From: Zhongshania marina
Lineage (GTDB): Bacteria > Pseudomonadota > Gammaproteobacteria > Pseudomonadales > Spongiibacteraceae
NCBI RefSeq assembly: GCF_002915595.1
Contig: NZ_PQGG01000031.1
Span: forward strand, 62,001 to 126,000
DNA length: 64,000 bases
Direction: 5' to 3'
Shown piece by piece: positions 43,629 to 53,231 of this stretch. The notes below the pieces were generated by a model. It was not told where the DNA came from. It did no database searches and worked only from the letters and a program-made list of their open reading frames with translations. Each line of letters opens with the position of its first letter. The first letter of the stretch is position 1. The position numbers were made by a program, and so were the translations under genes.

Positions 43629-44210
43629 TCAGGCACCGCGTAAATATTCGCCACTCAAGGCATCGCGGATATCCGTCGGTTGCGCTCGCTCACCTGTGCG
43701 GCCTGGCAAGTAATAATCAATTTGGGGGCCAAAATACCGCTGCGCTTCACGCTGGGTTCTGGCGGGCTCATACCCTGCTGGATTGGCGGAAGTCGACACT
43801 AAACAGGTATTGGCAGCACGACAAAGCGCTGCTGTAAGTGGGTGACCACTAACGCGGATAGCCACACTCTGATGGCTTCCGCGAATCCACGACGGTGCCC
43901 ACGCGTAATCAGGCACAACCCAAGTGTGCGGCCCAGGCCAGCTGGCTTCGACCGTGTTACGCGCCGCCTCAGGCAGATTTGGCAGTATTTCGTCAAAACG
44001 GGCAAGGCAATCAGCGACCAAAACCAAACCCTTGGCGGGGTCGCGATTTTTCATACTCAAAATACGCCCCACCGCAGTGCGATCCCAGGGCACACAGGCC
44101 AATCCCCACACCGCTTCAGTAGGATGGCTCACAACAGCGCCCGCGCGCAGCAGGGCAGCAGCACGGCGCAAACGATAAGATTCTGGCAAGGCCATAAAAT
44201 TGATCCGCAT
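43629..44210 (-). CDS. tsaC: Threonylcarbamoyl-AMP synthase TsaC
   Basis: TsaC (YrdC/RimN) makes threonylcarbamoyl-AMP from threonine, bicarbonate and ATP for the t6A37 tRNA modification. The 193-residue protein has the YrdC-fold start VSHPTEAVWGLAC (about residues 28-40), KNRDPAKGLVLVA (about 54-66) and the SANPAGYEPA segment (about 140-149). ATG 44210 is chosen; a TTG seven codons upstream and an ATG five codons downstream (MALPE) are alternatives. It is the short TsaC form, without the Sua5 C-terminal domain, as in most gammaproteobacteria. Confidence 0.93.
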   Translation of the reverse strand: MRINFMALPESYRLRRAAALLRAGAVVSHPTEAVWGLACVPWDRTAVGRILSMKNRDPAKGLVLVADCLARFDEILPNLPEAARNTVEASWPGPHTWVVPDYAWAPSWIRGSHQSVAIRVSGHPLTAALCRAANTCLVSTSANPAGYEPARTQREAQRYFGPQIDYYLPGRTGERAQPTDIRDALSGEYLRGA

Positions 44211-44368
44211 AGTGATTAGCGAAAGCGACAAAATGCGGCCAAAGTATACCCGTTTTTACCCTGCGATGAGCCGTAAATTCACGATTGAATACGGAACAGC
44301 AATCAAACCGCGCAAGCCGTGAACATTTGCTTGCGCTAATTTTATTCGCTCACAATACAGCAGAGAGC

Positions 44369-45454
44369 TTATCGACAACGCAGCCAACCGCCGCGCTGCT
44401 GTTCAACCCAACCCTCTACTTCAAGTTCACTGAGTTCAGCCAAGGTAGCAGTTACCCCCAAGCCACAATGCTGCACGAGTTCATCGAGGGATTGTGGCTC
44501 GTAGCCAAGCGCGTCGTAAACCTTAGAGGCAACACTGCTTTCGCTTGATGTTGACGCAGTCTCTAATGGCAATTCGCCGCTCGTCCACCCAGCAAATTCT
44601 TCAACGATGTCAGCTAGGGTTTCGACCAATTTTGCTCCCTGTTTAATCAGAGCATTACAGCCACGGCTAGCGGGATTATGAATAGATCCTGGTATGGCGA
44701 ATACTTCGCGATTTTGTTCTAGTGCCTGCCTAGCGGTGATTAAGGAGCCACTGTGTATTGCCGCCTCAACCACCAGCACACCCAAGCTCATGCCACTGAT
44801 TATGCGATTACGGCGCGGAAATTGGTGGCGCAACGGCAGGCTACCGAGCGGAAACTCGCTGAGAAGCAAGCCCTCTACACCTATTTGCTGATATAGCGCT
44901 GCATTGCTTCGTGGATAACAACAGTCCACCCCCGTTCCCAATACCGCAATGGTAGAGGCGGGTGTCGAGATAGCCCCAGTATGGGCTGCGGCGTCCACGC
45001 CAAGCGCCATGCCACTAACCACCGTAAAGCCAGCCTGACCCAGCGCGCTGGCAAATGCCTTTGCATCACTATGACCCATACGGCTGGGGCGACGACTACC
45101 CACCACAGAAAACAGCAACTGATTCAGCAGCTCACGGCGACCTCGGTAATACATCAACGGCGGGGCATCGTGAATTTCTTTTAGAAGGGCGGGGTAGTCC
45201 TCGTCATGCCAACACACGAGCTCAGCATTGGCAATGTCTAGCATGTCATCAACTGCGCCATGATCTGAACACCCCAAAGCCTGAGCAAGTAAATCTAGCT
45301 GCTTAGCACTCACGCCAAATTGTATTAATTCAGAAGCGGGGCGCTCAAGTAATGCATGAGGGGTGTTAAACGCGCTCATCAAGCGGCGAAAATTCGCAGG
45401 TGACGGCGTGAGGGTTTGCTGTGCTTGTAGCCAGCGACGGGCAAGTATTTCCAC
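44369..45454 (-). CDS. dprA: DNA-processing protein DprA
   Basis: DprA loads RecA on incoming single-stranded DNA during transformation and is widely kept even in bacteria not known to be competent. The 361-residue protein has the extended Rossmann fold with VVSGMALGVDAAAHTGAI (about residues 139-156), AVLGTGVDCCYPRSN (about 169-183) and FPRRNRIISG (about 205-214). A C-terminal winged-helix (DML1-like) domain follows. An N-terminal SAM-like domain is also present. It lies 60 bp downstream of the LysM gene and 158 bp before tsaC. Confidence 0.94.
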   Translation of the reverse strand: MEILARRWLQAQQTLTPSPANFRRLMSAFNTPHALLERPASELIQFGVSAKQLDLLAQALGCSDHGAVDDMLDIANAELVCWHDEDYPALLKEIHDAPPLMYYRGRRELLNQLLFSVVGSRRPSRMGHSDAKAFASALGQAGFTVVSGMALGVDAAAHTGAISTPASTIAVLGTGVDCCYPRSNAALYQQIGVEGLLLSEFPLGSLPLRHQFPRRNRIISGMSLGVLVVEAAIHSGSLITARQALEQNREVFAIPGSIHNPASRGCNALIKQGAKLVETLADIVEEFAGWTSGELPLETASTSSESSVASKVYDALGYEPQSLDELVQHCGLGVTATLAELSELEVEGWVEQQRGGWLRCR

Positions 45455-45514
45455 ATTCGCATCCTTGCGTGTTGTGGCAGGGCCGCGATTAGCGACCCGC
45501 TGTTAACAGTTCTA

Positions 45515-46540
45515 CTATGGGTTTTTAACGATATCACCAACTTTTAACGGCTGTTCTGCTTTTAATACCAACGCGTAACTCACCCGTTCAAAGCTGCGGA
45601 AAACCATTAATAAGCCAGCGCGTACATCGGGAACCTTTACCCGCTCATTGGTAACGGGGTCAGTCACAACCCCGCCAGCAGAATAAATCGCCATCACATC
45701 ACCGGGCTCTAGCTTATTGCGCTCACCTAAATTTAAGGTGACCACATCAAGACTGCCGATCTGGGTCACACCACCCTCGACCGCAATAATAAAACCATTG
45801 CTGTCTTCCGCCGGCGCCTTTGGCTCAAAGCGCGCATGAATATGACGAATTTCCATCGGCAAGAAGCGGTCGGCGCGGCGAATTTCTTGGGTGCTGCGAT
45901 TTAAGGTCAGCGTAGCAATGTCTTTTTCGGTAGCAAGTAGATTGGCCGTACCAATATCAGTAGCCTCTACACCCAATACCTCGCCGGTGACGGGGTCCTT
46001 GTAGACCTGACCGCGACGATAAACGCCGTAGGTTTCATCATTACTAAAATCACCGCGCCCCAATATCTGATCCCCCGCGCCGGCAACGATATTGCCGCGC
46101 TTACCCGCCAAAACGTAAGGGGCCTGCTCCAATTCAGCATCGCTAACAACGCGGCTGCGGGTTAAAAAGGGCGCAATCACATCGAGAGGGATTGCCGGAA
46201 TAGCGTCGGTAATCTCAGAGATACGCATTTCTGGTGTTAGCTTTACAACACTATTGTCAGGCGCTGGATTTCTCACCAGCACCGGCTTGCCATCTACCCA
46301 CATCAACTTCAATACGTCGCCGGGGTAGATCAAATGCGGATTTTTCACCTGTGGGTTGTAATACCACAACTCCGGCCAGAGCCACGGATCATCCAGAAAC
46401 ATGCCTGAAATAGCCCAGAGCGTGTCGCCCTTTTTAACCACATAGCTTTGCGGGTGACCAGCTTTTAAGGAGAGCACATCACCAGCCTGGGCCAACGTCA
46501 TCACCAGACCAAGACAAAGCCCCAATACCGTGTTCTTCAT
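45515..46540 (-). CDS. LysM peptidoglycan-binding domain protein
   Basis: This 341-residue exported protein has a signal peptide ending near LAQAGD (about residue 19) and one LysM domain, YVVKKGDTLWAISGMFL ... HLIYPGDVLKL (about residues 33-85). The WLWPELWYYNPQVKNPHL insertion is characteristic of the group encoded next to dprA and def. The C-terminal two-thirds is beta-rich with no catalytic motif I know. It probably binds peptidoglycan in the periplasm. It is divergent from def with 187 bp between, and heads the dprA-tsaC-hemF-aroE series. Confidence 0.9.
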   Translation of the reverse strand: MKNTVLGLCLGLVMTLAQAGDVLSLKAGHPQSYVVKKGDTLWAISGMFLDDPWLWPELWYYNPQVKNPHLIYPGDVLKLMWVDGKPVLVRNPAPDNSVVKLTPEMRISEITDAIPAIPLDVIAPFLTRSRVVSDAELEQAPYVLAGKRGNIVAGAGDQILGRGDFSNDETYGVYRRGQVYKDPVTGEVLGVEATDIGTANLLATEKDIATLTLNRSTQEIRRADRFLPMEIRHIHARFEPKAPAEDSNGFIIAVEGGVTQIGSLDVVTLNLGERNKLEPGDVMAIYSAGGVVTDPVTNERVKVPDVRAGLLMVFRSFERVSYALVLKAEQPLKVGDIVKNP

Positions 46541-46727
46541 AATTAAATCCTATTACTCTTTAAACTGGCCGCCAGCAAATGGCAAGAATCAGGCATTTCT
46601 TATACGCTCTCTGTATAATATAGAGGATACGCCACAACAGGCGAATATTTTGTAGGCCAAAATGTCTACTCAATCATTATCTTAGCAATAGTTACACAAC
46701 TTACACGATAAATGGTCACGAACTACT

Positions 46728-47237
46728 ATGCCTGTACTTGAAATCCTTGAGTTTCCCGATTCAAGACTGCGGACGGTGGCAAAACCCGTTAAGGATGTTG
46801 ACGATCGCGTCCGTCAATTAATCGACGACATGTTTGAAACGATGTACGACGCACCTGGCATTGGCTTGGCGGCAAGCCAAATCAATGTACACGAGCAAAT
46901 TGTGGTGATTGACGTTAGCGATGACCGCAGTCAACCGCTGGTGTTTATCAATCCTGAAATCACCGTCATCGACCAAGACACCTTTGAATACGATGAGGGC
47001 TGCCTGTCCGTGCCCGGCTTTTACGAAACGGTGGTGCGGCCACAACATATTCGCGTAAAAGCCTTAGACCGCAACGGCGAACCCTTTGAAATGGAGCCAG
47101 AAGGTCTGCTAGCGGTGTGTATTCAACACGAGAATGACCATCTCTTGGGCAAACTGTTTGTCGATTATATTTCGCCGCTCAAGCGCAACCGTATTCGCAG
47201 CAAGCTGGAAAAACTCCATAAGCAACAATCCTCATGA
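46728..47237 (+). CDS. def: Peptide deformylase
   Basis: Deformylase removes the formyl group from nascent proteins. The 169-residue metalloenzyme has its three family motifs: GIGLAASQ (about residues 44-51), EGCLSVPG with the metal-binding Cys (about 89-96) and QHENDHLLG, in which the two His and the Glu complete the site (about 132-140). It overlaps fmt by ATGA, so the enzymes that formylate initiator tRNA and deformylate protein are co-translated, as in most bacteria. Confidence 0.96.
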   Translation: MPVLEILEFPDSRLRTVAKPVKDVDDRVRQLIDDMFETMYDAPGIGLAASQINVHEQIVVIDVSDDRSQPLVFINPEITVIDQDTFEYDEGCLSVPGFYETVVRPQHIRVKALDRNGEPFEMEPEGLLAVCIQHENDHLLGKLFVDYISPLKRNRIRSKLEKLHKQQSS

Positions 47238-48220
47238 GCACAGCACCTTTACGGCTAATATTTGCTGGCACCCCAGACTTTGCCGCCCAACACCTGCAGG
47301 CGCTAATAGACGACGGCAGCCACAACATTGTCGCCGTTTACAGCCAGCCTGACCGCCCAGCGGGACGCGGTAAGAAAACCCTGCCCAGCGCCGTAAAGCA
47401 ATGTGCAGAAGCGGCGGGACTGCCGGTATACCAGCCCTATAATTTCAAAGAGGCCGCCGACCGCGAGCTTCTCGCCAGTCATCAAGCAGACTTAATGATA
47501 GTGGTCGCCTACGGCTTGCTACTGCCACAAAGCGTTTTAGATATTCCTCGCCTTGGTTGTATAAACGTTCACGGTTCACTGCTGCCGCGCTGGCGTGGCG
47601 CGGCGCCGATCCAGCGCGCCATTGAAGCGGGGGATTTAATAACCGGCGTTACCATTATGCAAATGGATGCCGGCCTAGACACCGGCGCCATGCTTAGCAA
47701 GGTCGAATGTGACATTCTAGATACTGACTCCGCCGCTGATCTATTTGAGCGACTAGCAGAGATTGGCGGCCCCGCGCTGATTAAAGCCGTGTCTGCGCTA
47801 GCCCAAGGCACCGCGCACAAAGAAGTTCAAGACAACGCCCTCAGTAATTACGCCAAAAAAATTACCAAGGACGAAGCCTTTATTAATTGGCAGGAGGACG
47901 CGATCACGCTGCACAGAAAAATTCGCGCCTTTAATCCATTCCCCATCTGCTATACGCAATTTGCCGCGAACAGCCGCGACCAACGCATTAAAATCTGGCG
48001 GGCAGAACCCGTCTCTGTGGCTGGCTCAAACACAGTTGCCGGCGAAATTCTCAGTGCGGATAAATCTGGCATCACCATCGCCTGCGGCCACGGCGCACTG
48101 CGTATTCTCGATTTACAAATGCCCGGCGGCAAAGTACTGTCTGCTCGCGATATTCTCAATGCCCGCGCTGAGCAGTTTAGCCCCGGCACACTAATGGCTT
48201 CGCCCTCAGGCACACTATGA
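47234..48220 (+). CDS. fmt: Methionyl-tRNA formyltransferase
   Basis: Fmt transfers a formyl group from 10-formyl-tetrahydrofolate to initiator Met-tRNA. The 328-residue protein has the N-terminal formyltransferase fold with [15 protein letters not shown] (about residues 10-24) and the catalytic [21 protein letters not shown] (about 111-131, with the Asn and His), then a C-terminal OB-like domain. It overlaps def and rsmB by ATGA at both ends, forming a tightly coupled def-fmt-rsmB unit. Confidence 0.96.
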   Translation: MSTAPLRLIFAGTPDFAAQHLQALIDDGSHNIVAVYSQPDRPAGRGKKTLPSAVKQCAEAAGLPVYQPYNFKEAADRELLASHQADLMIVVAYGLLLPQSVLDIPRLGCINVHGSLLPRWRGAAPIQRAIEAGDLITGVTIMQMDAGLDTGAMLSKVECDILDTDSAADLFERLAEIGGPALIKAVSALAQGTAHKEVQDNALSNYAKKITKDEAFINWQEDAITLHRKIRAFNPFPICYTQFAANSRDQRIKIWRAEPVSVAGSNTVAGEILSADKSGITIACGHGALRILDLQMPGGKVLSARDILNARAEQFSPGTLMASPSGTL

Positions 48221-49524
48221 AATGTCCCCGCGTCGCCGCCGCGCGCTGCCTTGCAAACATTGAGCAGGAGGGTAGTTCGCTCTCTCGCGTATTAGCTCGT
48301 TACGAACAGGATGTTGAGCCGTCTCAACGCTCGCTTTATCGCGAACTTTGCTACGGTAGCCTACGGTATTACTGGAAGCTAGACGCAGCCCTAAAGCCCT
48401 TTTTTAGTAAGGCTTTAAAAGCCAAAGACAGCGACGTAAAAATGCTGATTTACCTTGGCGCATATCAACTTTTTTACACCCGCATTCCTGCCCACGCAGC
48501 CATCAATAGCAGTGTTGAAGGCTGTCGAAGCCTTGGCAAAAAATGGGCATCGGGTATGGCCAATGCGATTTTGCGCCGCTGCCAGCGCGAACAAGACAGC
48601 ATATTCGCAGCACTCAGCGCAGATGCTGATGCCGCCTTTCCAGCATGGCTTTTCGACGCCCTAAAGCAGGCGTGGCCAGAACAGCTAGAGGATCTTCTCG
48701 CCGCCAGCAATGCCCATCCGCCGTTTTGTTTACGCGTAAACGCACTGCAGCAAAGCCGAGAAGACTATTTAACTATTCTTGCCAAGACCGACATCGCCGC
48801 CCAAGCCTGTGCCTTCGCCGACTTAGGCATACGTCTTGAGCAGGCTTGTAGCGTAGACAAATTGCCCAGCTTTCACGACGGTCACGTCAGCGTGCAGGAC
48901 GAAGCCGCCCAGCTGTGCACCCAATTGCTGGAGCTATCGGCTGGCATGCGAGTGCTAGACGCCTGCGCTGCGCCAGGGGGTAAAACTGGCGCCATCTTAG
49001 AGTGCGAGCCGCAATTAACAGAAGTTGTCGCCCTTGATATAGACGAGCAGCGTCTTGCCCGAATTCAAGACAACTTAGATCGCCTCGAACTTAGCGCAAC
49101 ACTCCTCAGTGCCGACGCTGCCGATATGGACGCTTGGTGGGATGGGATTCATTTTGATCGCATTTTGCTGGACGCGCCGTGTTCCGCCACCGGCGTTATT
49201 CGCCGCAATCCCGACATTAAGCTCAACCGGCTCGCCACAGATATCGGCCCGCTGGTAGAACTACAAGCCAAGCTATTAGGCCGTCTCTGGCAGAGCCTAA
49301 AACCAAACGGCATATTTGTTTACGCTACCTGTTCATTGTTACCTGCGGAAAACGAAGCGCAAATAGCCGCATTTTTGGCCAATCATTCAGATGCCGAATT
49401 AGTGCCAATAAACGCCAATTGGGGGATAGATCGCGAAGGTTGCCGACAACTTTTCCCACAAATTGACGGACACGATGGCTTCTTCTACGCGAAAATTCGC
49501 AAAAACTCTGATCGCGGCTATTGA
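48217..49524 (+). CDS. rsmB: 16S rRNA (cytosine-967-C5)-methyltransferase RsmB
   Basis: RsmB methylates C967 of 16S rRNA with SAM. The 435-residue protein joins an N-terminal NusB-like RNA-binding domain (about residues 1-140) to a class I methyltransferase. SAM motif I is VLDACAAPGGKTGAIL (about residues 247-262). The two catalytic cysteines are in LDAPCSATGVIRRNPD and YATCSLLPAENE. It overlaps fmt by 4 bp. trkA follows after 133 bp. Confidence 0.95.
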   Translation: MKCPRVAAARCLANIEQEGSSLSRVLARYEQDVEPSQRSLYRELCYGSLRYYWKLDAALKPFFSKALKAKDSDVKMLIYLGAYQLFYTRIPAHAAINSSVEGCRSLGKKWASGMANAILRRCQREQDSIFAALSADADAAFPAWLFDALKQAWPEQLEDLLAASNAHPPFCLRVNALQQSREDYLTILAKTDIAAQACAFADLGIRLEQACSVDKLPSFHDGHVSVQDEAAQLCTQLLELSAGMRVLDACAAPGGKTGAILECEPQLTEVVALDIDEQRLARIQDNLDRLELSATLLSADAADMDAWWDGIHFDRILLDAPCSATGVIRRNPDIKLNRLATDIGPLVELQAKLLGRLWQSLKPNGIFVYATCSLLPAENEAQIAAFLANHSDAELVPINANWGIDREGCRQLFPQIDGHDGFFYAKIRKNSDRGY

Positions 49525-49657
49525 GTGGCGCACCCCGTCGCCGCACAATGACGGGCTTGATCGTTACTATGTTTTTCTCACCCCAGCACGCGTCATCTCG
49601 CTGTGGTAACCGTATCAGGTATGAATCAATAACAGGCAGCGCAGGCGACTTCGAACA

Positions 49658-51031
49658 ATGAAAATCATTATTCTCGGCGCAGGGCAGGTAGGGGGCACAC
49701 TGGCCGCCAACCTCGCCAGTGAACACAATGACATTACTGTTGTAGACAAAGACTCTGATCGACTCAGAGAGCTGCAGGATCGCCTAGATATCGGCACCGT
49801 GACCGGCCAAGCCTCACACCCCGACGTGCTAGCCCGAGCGGGGGCCGCAGATGCAGATTTATTAATCGCGGTAACCAATAGCGACGAGATTAATATGGTC
49901 GCCTGCCAGGTGGCCTACACACTGTTTCGCACCCCGACTAAAATTTCTCGGATTCGCTCCAATGCCTACACTAATGTAGAAAAGTTGTTTGGCAATGACG
50001 CTGTGCCGATTGACGTCTTTATCAGCCCAGAAGAATTAGTCACACGCTACATTAAACGCCTATTACAGTACCCCGGCTCACTCCAAGTTTTAGATTTTGC
50101 CGACGGCAAGGTTCAGCTAGTTGGCGTAAAAGCGTATTACGGTGGCCCGATGGTGGGCAATGAGCTGGCCGCTATCCGCGACCACATGCCCACCGTCGAC
50201 ACCCGTGTTGCCGCTATTTTCCGGCGCGGAACAGCCATTTTGCCCAGCGGCGACACCGTGGTTGAAGCCGGTGATGAGGTATTTTTCATCGCCGCCAAAA
50301 AGAATGTTATGCCGGTCATGAGTGAGTTGCGTCGCTTAGACACCCCCTATAAGCGCTTGGTTATTGCCGGCGGCGGTAATATTGGCGAACGCCTTGCGAG
50401 GGCGGTAGAAAGCCGTTATCACGTGAAAATTATTGAGCGCAGCTACGATCGCTGCCGCGCCCTATCAGAGCAATTATCTAAAGCCATAGTGTTACATGGC
50501 AGCGCTTCTGACCACGATTTACTCGCCCAGGAAAACATCGAAGAGACTGATGTGTTTCTCGCGCTCACCAATGACGATGAAGCAAATATCATGTCGTCTT
50601 TGCTGGCTAAGCGAATGGGCGCCAAAAAAGTAATCACCTTAATTACCAATCCGGCTTATGTCGATTTAGTGCAGGGTGGTGATATCGACATCGCCATCTC
50701 ACCCCAGCAAATCACCATTGGCAGCCTGCTCACCTATGTCCGTCGCGGCGATATTTACAATGTCCACTCATTGCGACGTGGCGCTGCTGAGGCGCTCGAA
50801 ATTATTGCCCACGGTGACAGTCGCTCCTCCAAAGTCGTTGGTCGCCGACTGGATGAAATCGTCTTACCCGAAGGCGTCAACATTGGCGCGTTAGTCAGAG
50901 GCGAGGAGGTCATGATCGCCCACAGCCACTTGCTCGTTGAATCCGAAGATCACTTGATTTTATTCCTCGTCGATAAGAGCAAAATCAAAATGGTCGAAAA
51001 ACTATTCCAGGTCGGGTTTACCTTCTTCTGA
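49658..51031 (+). CDS. trkA: Trk potassium uptake regulator TrkA
   Basis: TrkA is the peripheral NAD-binding subunit of the Trk potassium importer. The 457-residue protein is a tandem of two RCK units, each with an N (Rossmann) and C subdomain. Dinucleotide motifs are [13 protein letters not shown] (about residues 3-15) and [13 protein letters not shown] (about 235-247). It precedes trkH by 37 bp, so both subunits are made together. With the ectoine genes, it covers the two usual responses to high osmolarity, rapid K+ uptake and later compatible-solute synthesis. Confidence 0.96.
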   Translation: MKIIILGAGQVGGTLAANLASEHNDITVVDKDSDRLRELQDRLDIGTVTGQASHPDVLARAGAADADLLIAVTNSDEINMVACQVAYTLFRTPTKISRIRSNAYTNVEKLFGNDAVPIDVFISPEELVTRYIKRLLQYPGSLQVLDFADGKVQLVGVKAYYGGPMVGNELAAIRDHMPTVDTRVAAIFRRGTAILPSGDTVVEAGDEVFFIAAKKNVMPVMSELRRLDTPYKRLVIAGGGNIGERLARAVESRYHVKIIERSYDRCRALSEQLSKAIVLHGSASDHDLLAQENIEETDVFLALTNDDEANIMSSLLAKRMGAKKVITLITNPAYVDLVQGGDIDIAISPQQITIGSLLTYVRRGDIYNVHSLRRGAAEALEIIAHGDSRSSKVVGRRLDEIVLPEGVNIGALVRGEEVMIAHSHLLVESEDHLILFLVDKSKIKMVEKLFQVGFTFF

Positions 51032-51068
51032 TGACAAACCAGTTTATCGCAATGAAGGGTGAGCATTT

Positions 51069-52517
51069 ATGCACCTGAGAATCATCGGTCGAATCATCGG
51101 CATGTTACTGATGATATTCAGTTTAACTATGGCTCTACCCGCCATTCTGTCTATGTGGCAAAACGATGGCGCACTCAATGCCTTTTCTACCGCCTTCGTC
51201 CTAACCTTTGGCAGTGGTCTTGCACTGTGGCTAAGTAATCTAAAACAACAACACGAGCTCAGCATACGCGACGGCTTTCTGGTGGTTTCGCTATTCTGGA
51301 CCGTACTCGGCCTATTCGGTGCGCTGCCGTTTTATTTAGCCGACAACCCCGGCCTGTCAGTGAGCGACGCGGTATTTGAATCAATATCCGGTCTTACCAC
51401 CACCGGCGCCACCGTTATTACCGGCTTGGATGAGCTACCGATTTCTATATTGTTTTACCGTCAGTTTCTGCAGTGGTTAGGCGGGATCGGTATCATCGTT
51501 ATCGCCGTCGCCATTCTGCCGATACTGGGTATTGGCGGCATGCAGCTCTACCGTGCCGAAACACCTGGCCCCGTAAAAGACAATAAGCTCACCCCGCGGA
51601 TTACCGGCACCGCGAAAGTCTTATTCCTTATGTATGTGTCACTGACCTTGGTTTGCACCTTGGCCTATTGGCTTGCTGGAATGAGCTTTTTCGATGCCCT
51701 TTGCCACTCATTTTCCACCGTCGCCATCGGCGGCTTCTCTACCCATGACGCCAGTATGGGCTACTTCCAAAGCCCGCTGATACTAATGATATGCAGCGGC
51801 TTTATGCTGTTTGCGGCGCTGAGTTTTACTATCCATTTTCACGCTTGGCGGTCTCGGTCCATACGCCATTACCTAAGAGACGCTGAAACCGGCTTTTATC
51901 TATCTGTGATTGCCATTTCTACTCTGACTATCTCGGTATACCTGTATTTCAGCGGCACATATTCTTTAGAAGACAGCTTTATTCACGGCATTTTCCACAC
52001 CATATCCGTTGCCACCACCTCTGGATTTGGTGCCGAAGACTTCTCAATTTGGCCAAGCTTTCTACCCGTCGCAGTAATCATGCTGTCCTTCATCGGCGGC
52101 TGCGCAGGGTCTACCGGCGGCGGCATGAAGGCGGTTCGTGTCATGCTCGTCGCAAAGCAGGGGATTAGGGAAATGAAACAACTCATTCACCCCAACGCCG
52201 TCATCCCCCTCAAAATTGGCAGCCACCGTGTAGAAGCAAAAATCGTGAGCGCGGTGTGGAGTTTTGTTGGCGTTTACATGATCTCCTTTATTCTCATCAC
52301 CCTGGCAATGATGGCCTGCGGGCTCGACTCACTCAGCGCCTTCTCTGCAACCGCCGCCTCCATTAATAATATGGGCCCCGGACTGGGTGAGGTAACGGCT
52401 AGCTACCGCAGCGTAAGTGATACCGGAAAATGGATACTCTGCTATGCCATGCTGCTTGGACGTTTAGAAATTTTTACCTTGCTAGTGCTGCTGATGCCCT
52501 CGTTTTGGCGGCGCTGA
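51069..52517 (+). CDS. trkH: Trk potassium channel subunit TrkH
   Basis: TrkH is the membrane subunit of the Trk K+ importer. The 482-residue protein has four pore units with selectivity-filter glycines: TTTGATVITG (about residues 112-121), TVAIGGFSTHD (about 217), SVATTSGFGAED (about 312) and INNMGPGLGEV (about 434). It matches TrkH/TrkG in length. It follows trkA in the same unit, and a methyltransferase gene starts 3 bp after its stop. Confidence 0.96.
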   Translation: MHLRIIGRIIGMLLMIFSLTMALPAILSMWQNDGALNAFSTAFVLTFGSGLALWLSNLKQQHELSIRDGFLVVSLFWTVLGLFGALPFYLADNPGLSVSDAVFESISGLTTTGATVITGLDELPISILFYRQFLQWLGGIGIIVIAVAILPILGIGGMQLYRAETPGPVKDNKLTPRITGTAKVLFLMYVSLTLVCTLAYWLAGMSFFDALCHSFSTVAIGGFSTHDASMGYFQSPLILMICSGFMLFAALSFTIHFHAWRSRSIRHYLRDAETGFYLSVIAISTLTISVYLYFSGTYSLEDSFIHGIFHTISVATTSGFGAEDFSIWPSFLPVAVIMLSFIGGCAGSTGGGMKAVRVMLVAKQGIREMKQLIHPNAVIPLKIGSHRVEAKIVSAVWSFVGVYMISFILITLAMMACGLDSLSAFSATAASINNMGPGLGEVTASYRSVSDTGKWILCYAMLLGRLEIFTLLVLLMPSFWRR

Positions 52518-52520
52518 TTC

Positions 52521-53102
52521 ATGCCCAGCGATAGCCGCAACAAGTGGAATCAACGCCATGCCGAGCGCGCGCTTGCTACCCCCGCCTGTGAGGTCTTACA
52601 GCAACACGCCGCCATGCTACCCAAGCAGGGCAGCGCATTAGATTTGGCCTGCGGCTTAGGCAGAAACGCGATATTTTTAGCGCAACAGGGCTTGGAGTGT
52701 GACGCTATTGATGTTTCTGATGTGGCGCTGGCTCGTTTAAAACACTATGCCGATGAAGAAAATTTAAAGATAAACACCCTCCGCGCAGACATAGAGCAAG
52801 ACGGATTAACTAGCAAACAATACGACCTTATTGTCGTGAGCTACTTTCTGCATAGGCCGCTATTTGCAGCTATTCAGCGCGCGCTTAAGCCCGGCGGGCT
52901 ATTGTTCTATCAAACCTTTGTGCAAGCTCAAACTGAGGCCCCACAAGCTAAACCAATAAATACACGCTTCTGTTTAAAACATAATGAGCTGTGCCTCGCC
53001 TTCCAAGACTTAGAAATCCACTACTATCACGAAACGACCTTTGATCCAGTCAATGACACAGCACCGCTTGCGATGTTGGTAGCTAGAGCTGGCTCACACT
53101 AA
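52521..53102 (+). CDS. Class I SAM-dependent methyltransferase, TehB-like
   Basis: This 193-residue cytoplasmic methyltransferase has SAM motif I ALDLACGLGRNAIFLAQQG (about residues 39-57), the acidic CDAIDVSDVAL and post-motif LIVVSYFLHRPLF. The NKWNQRH N-terminus and overall size resemble the tellurite-resistance TehB group, which may methylate tellurite, thiols or other small toxicants. Its start lies 3 bp after trkH, so it is probably co-translated with a potassium importer to which it has no obvious functional tie. The substrate is unknown. Confidence 0.82.
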   Translation: MPSDSRNKWNQRHAERALATPACEVLQQHAAMLPKQGSALDLACGLGRNAIFLAQQGLECDAIDVSDVALARLKHYADEENLKINTLRADIEQDGLTSKQYDLIVVSYFLHRPLFAAIQRALKPGGLLFYQTFVQAQTEAPQAKPINTRFCLKHNELCLAFQDLEIHYYHETTFDPVNDTAPLAMLVARAGSH

Positions 53103-53231
53103 TGAAATGTCACTCCAGCAAGGCAAAACAATAGAAGCTCGACAGTTCTAAATAAAATAGCGATAGATAACACTGACTAAATCGCGCAAATATGATTACA
53201 TAGCTCTACGTTATATTTTTACGAGTTATCA

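Noticed and set aside
44285-44548. 87-codon plus-strand frame between tsaC and dprA
   Set aside because: It largely overlaps the dprA end in antisense and has no ribosome site or protein-like composition.
46610-46620. TATAAT between the LysM gene and def as a def promoter
   Set aside because: No acceptable -35 hexamer at 16-18 bp on either strand, so I could not support it as a promoter.
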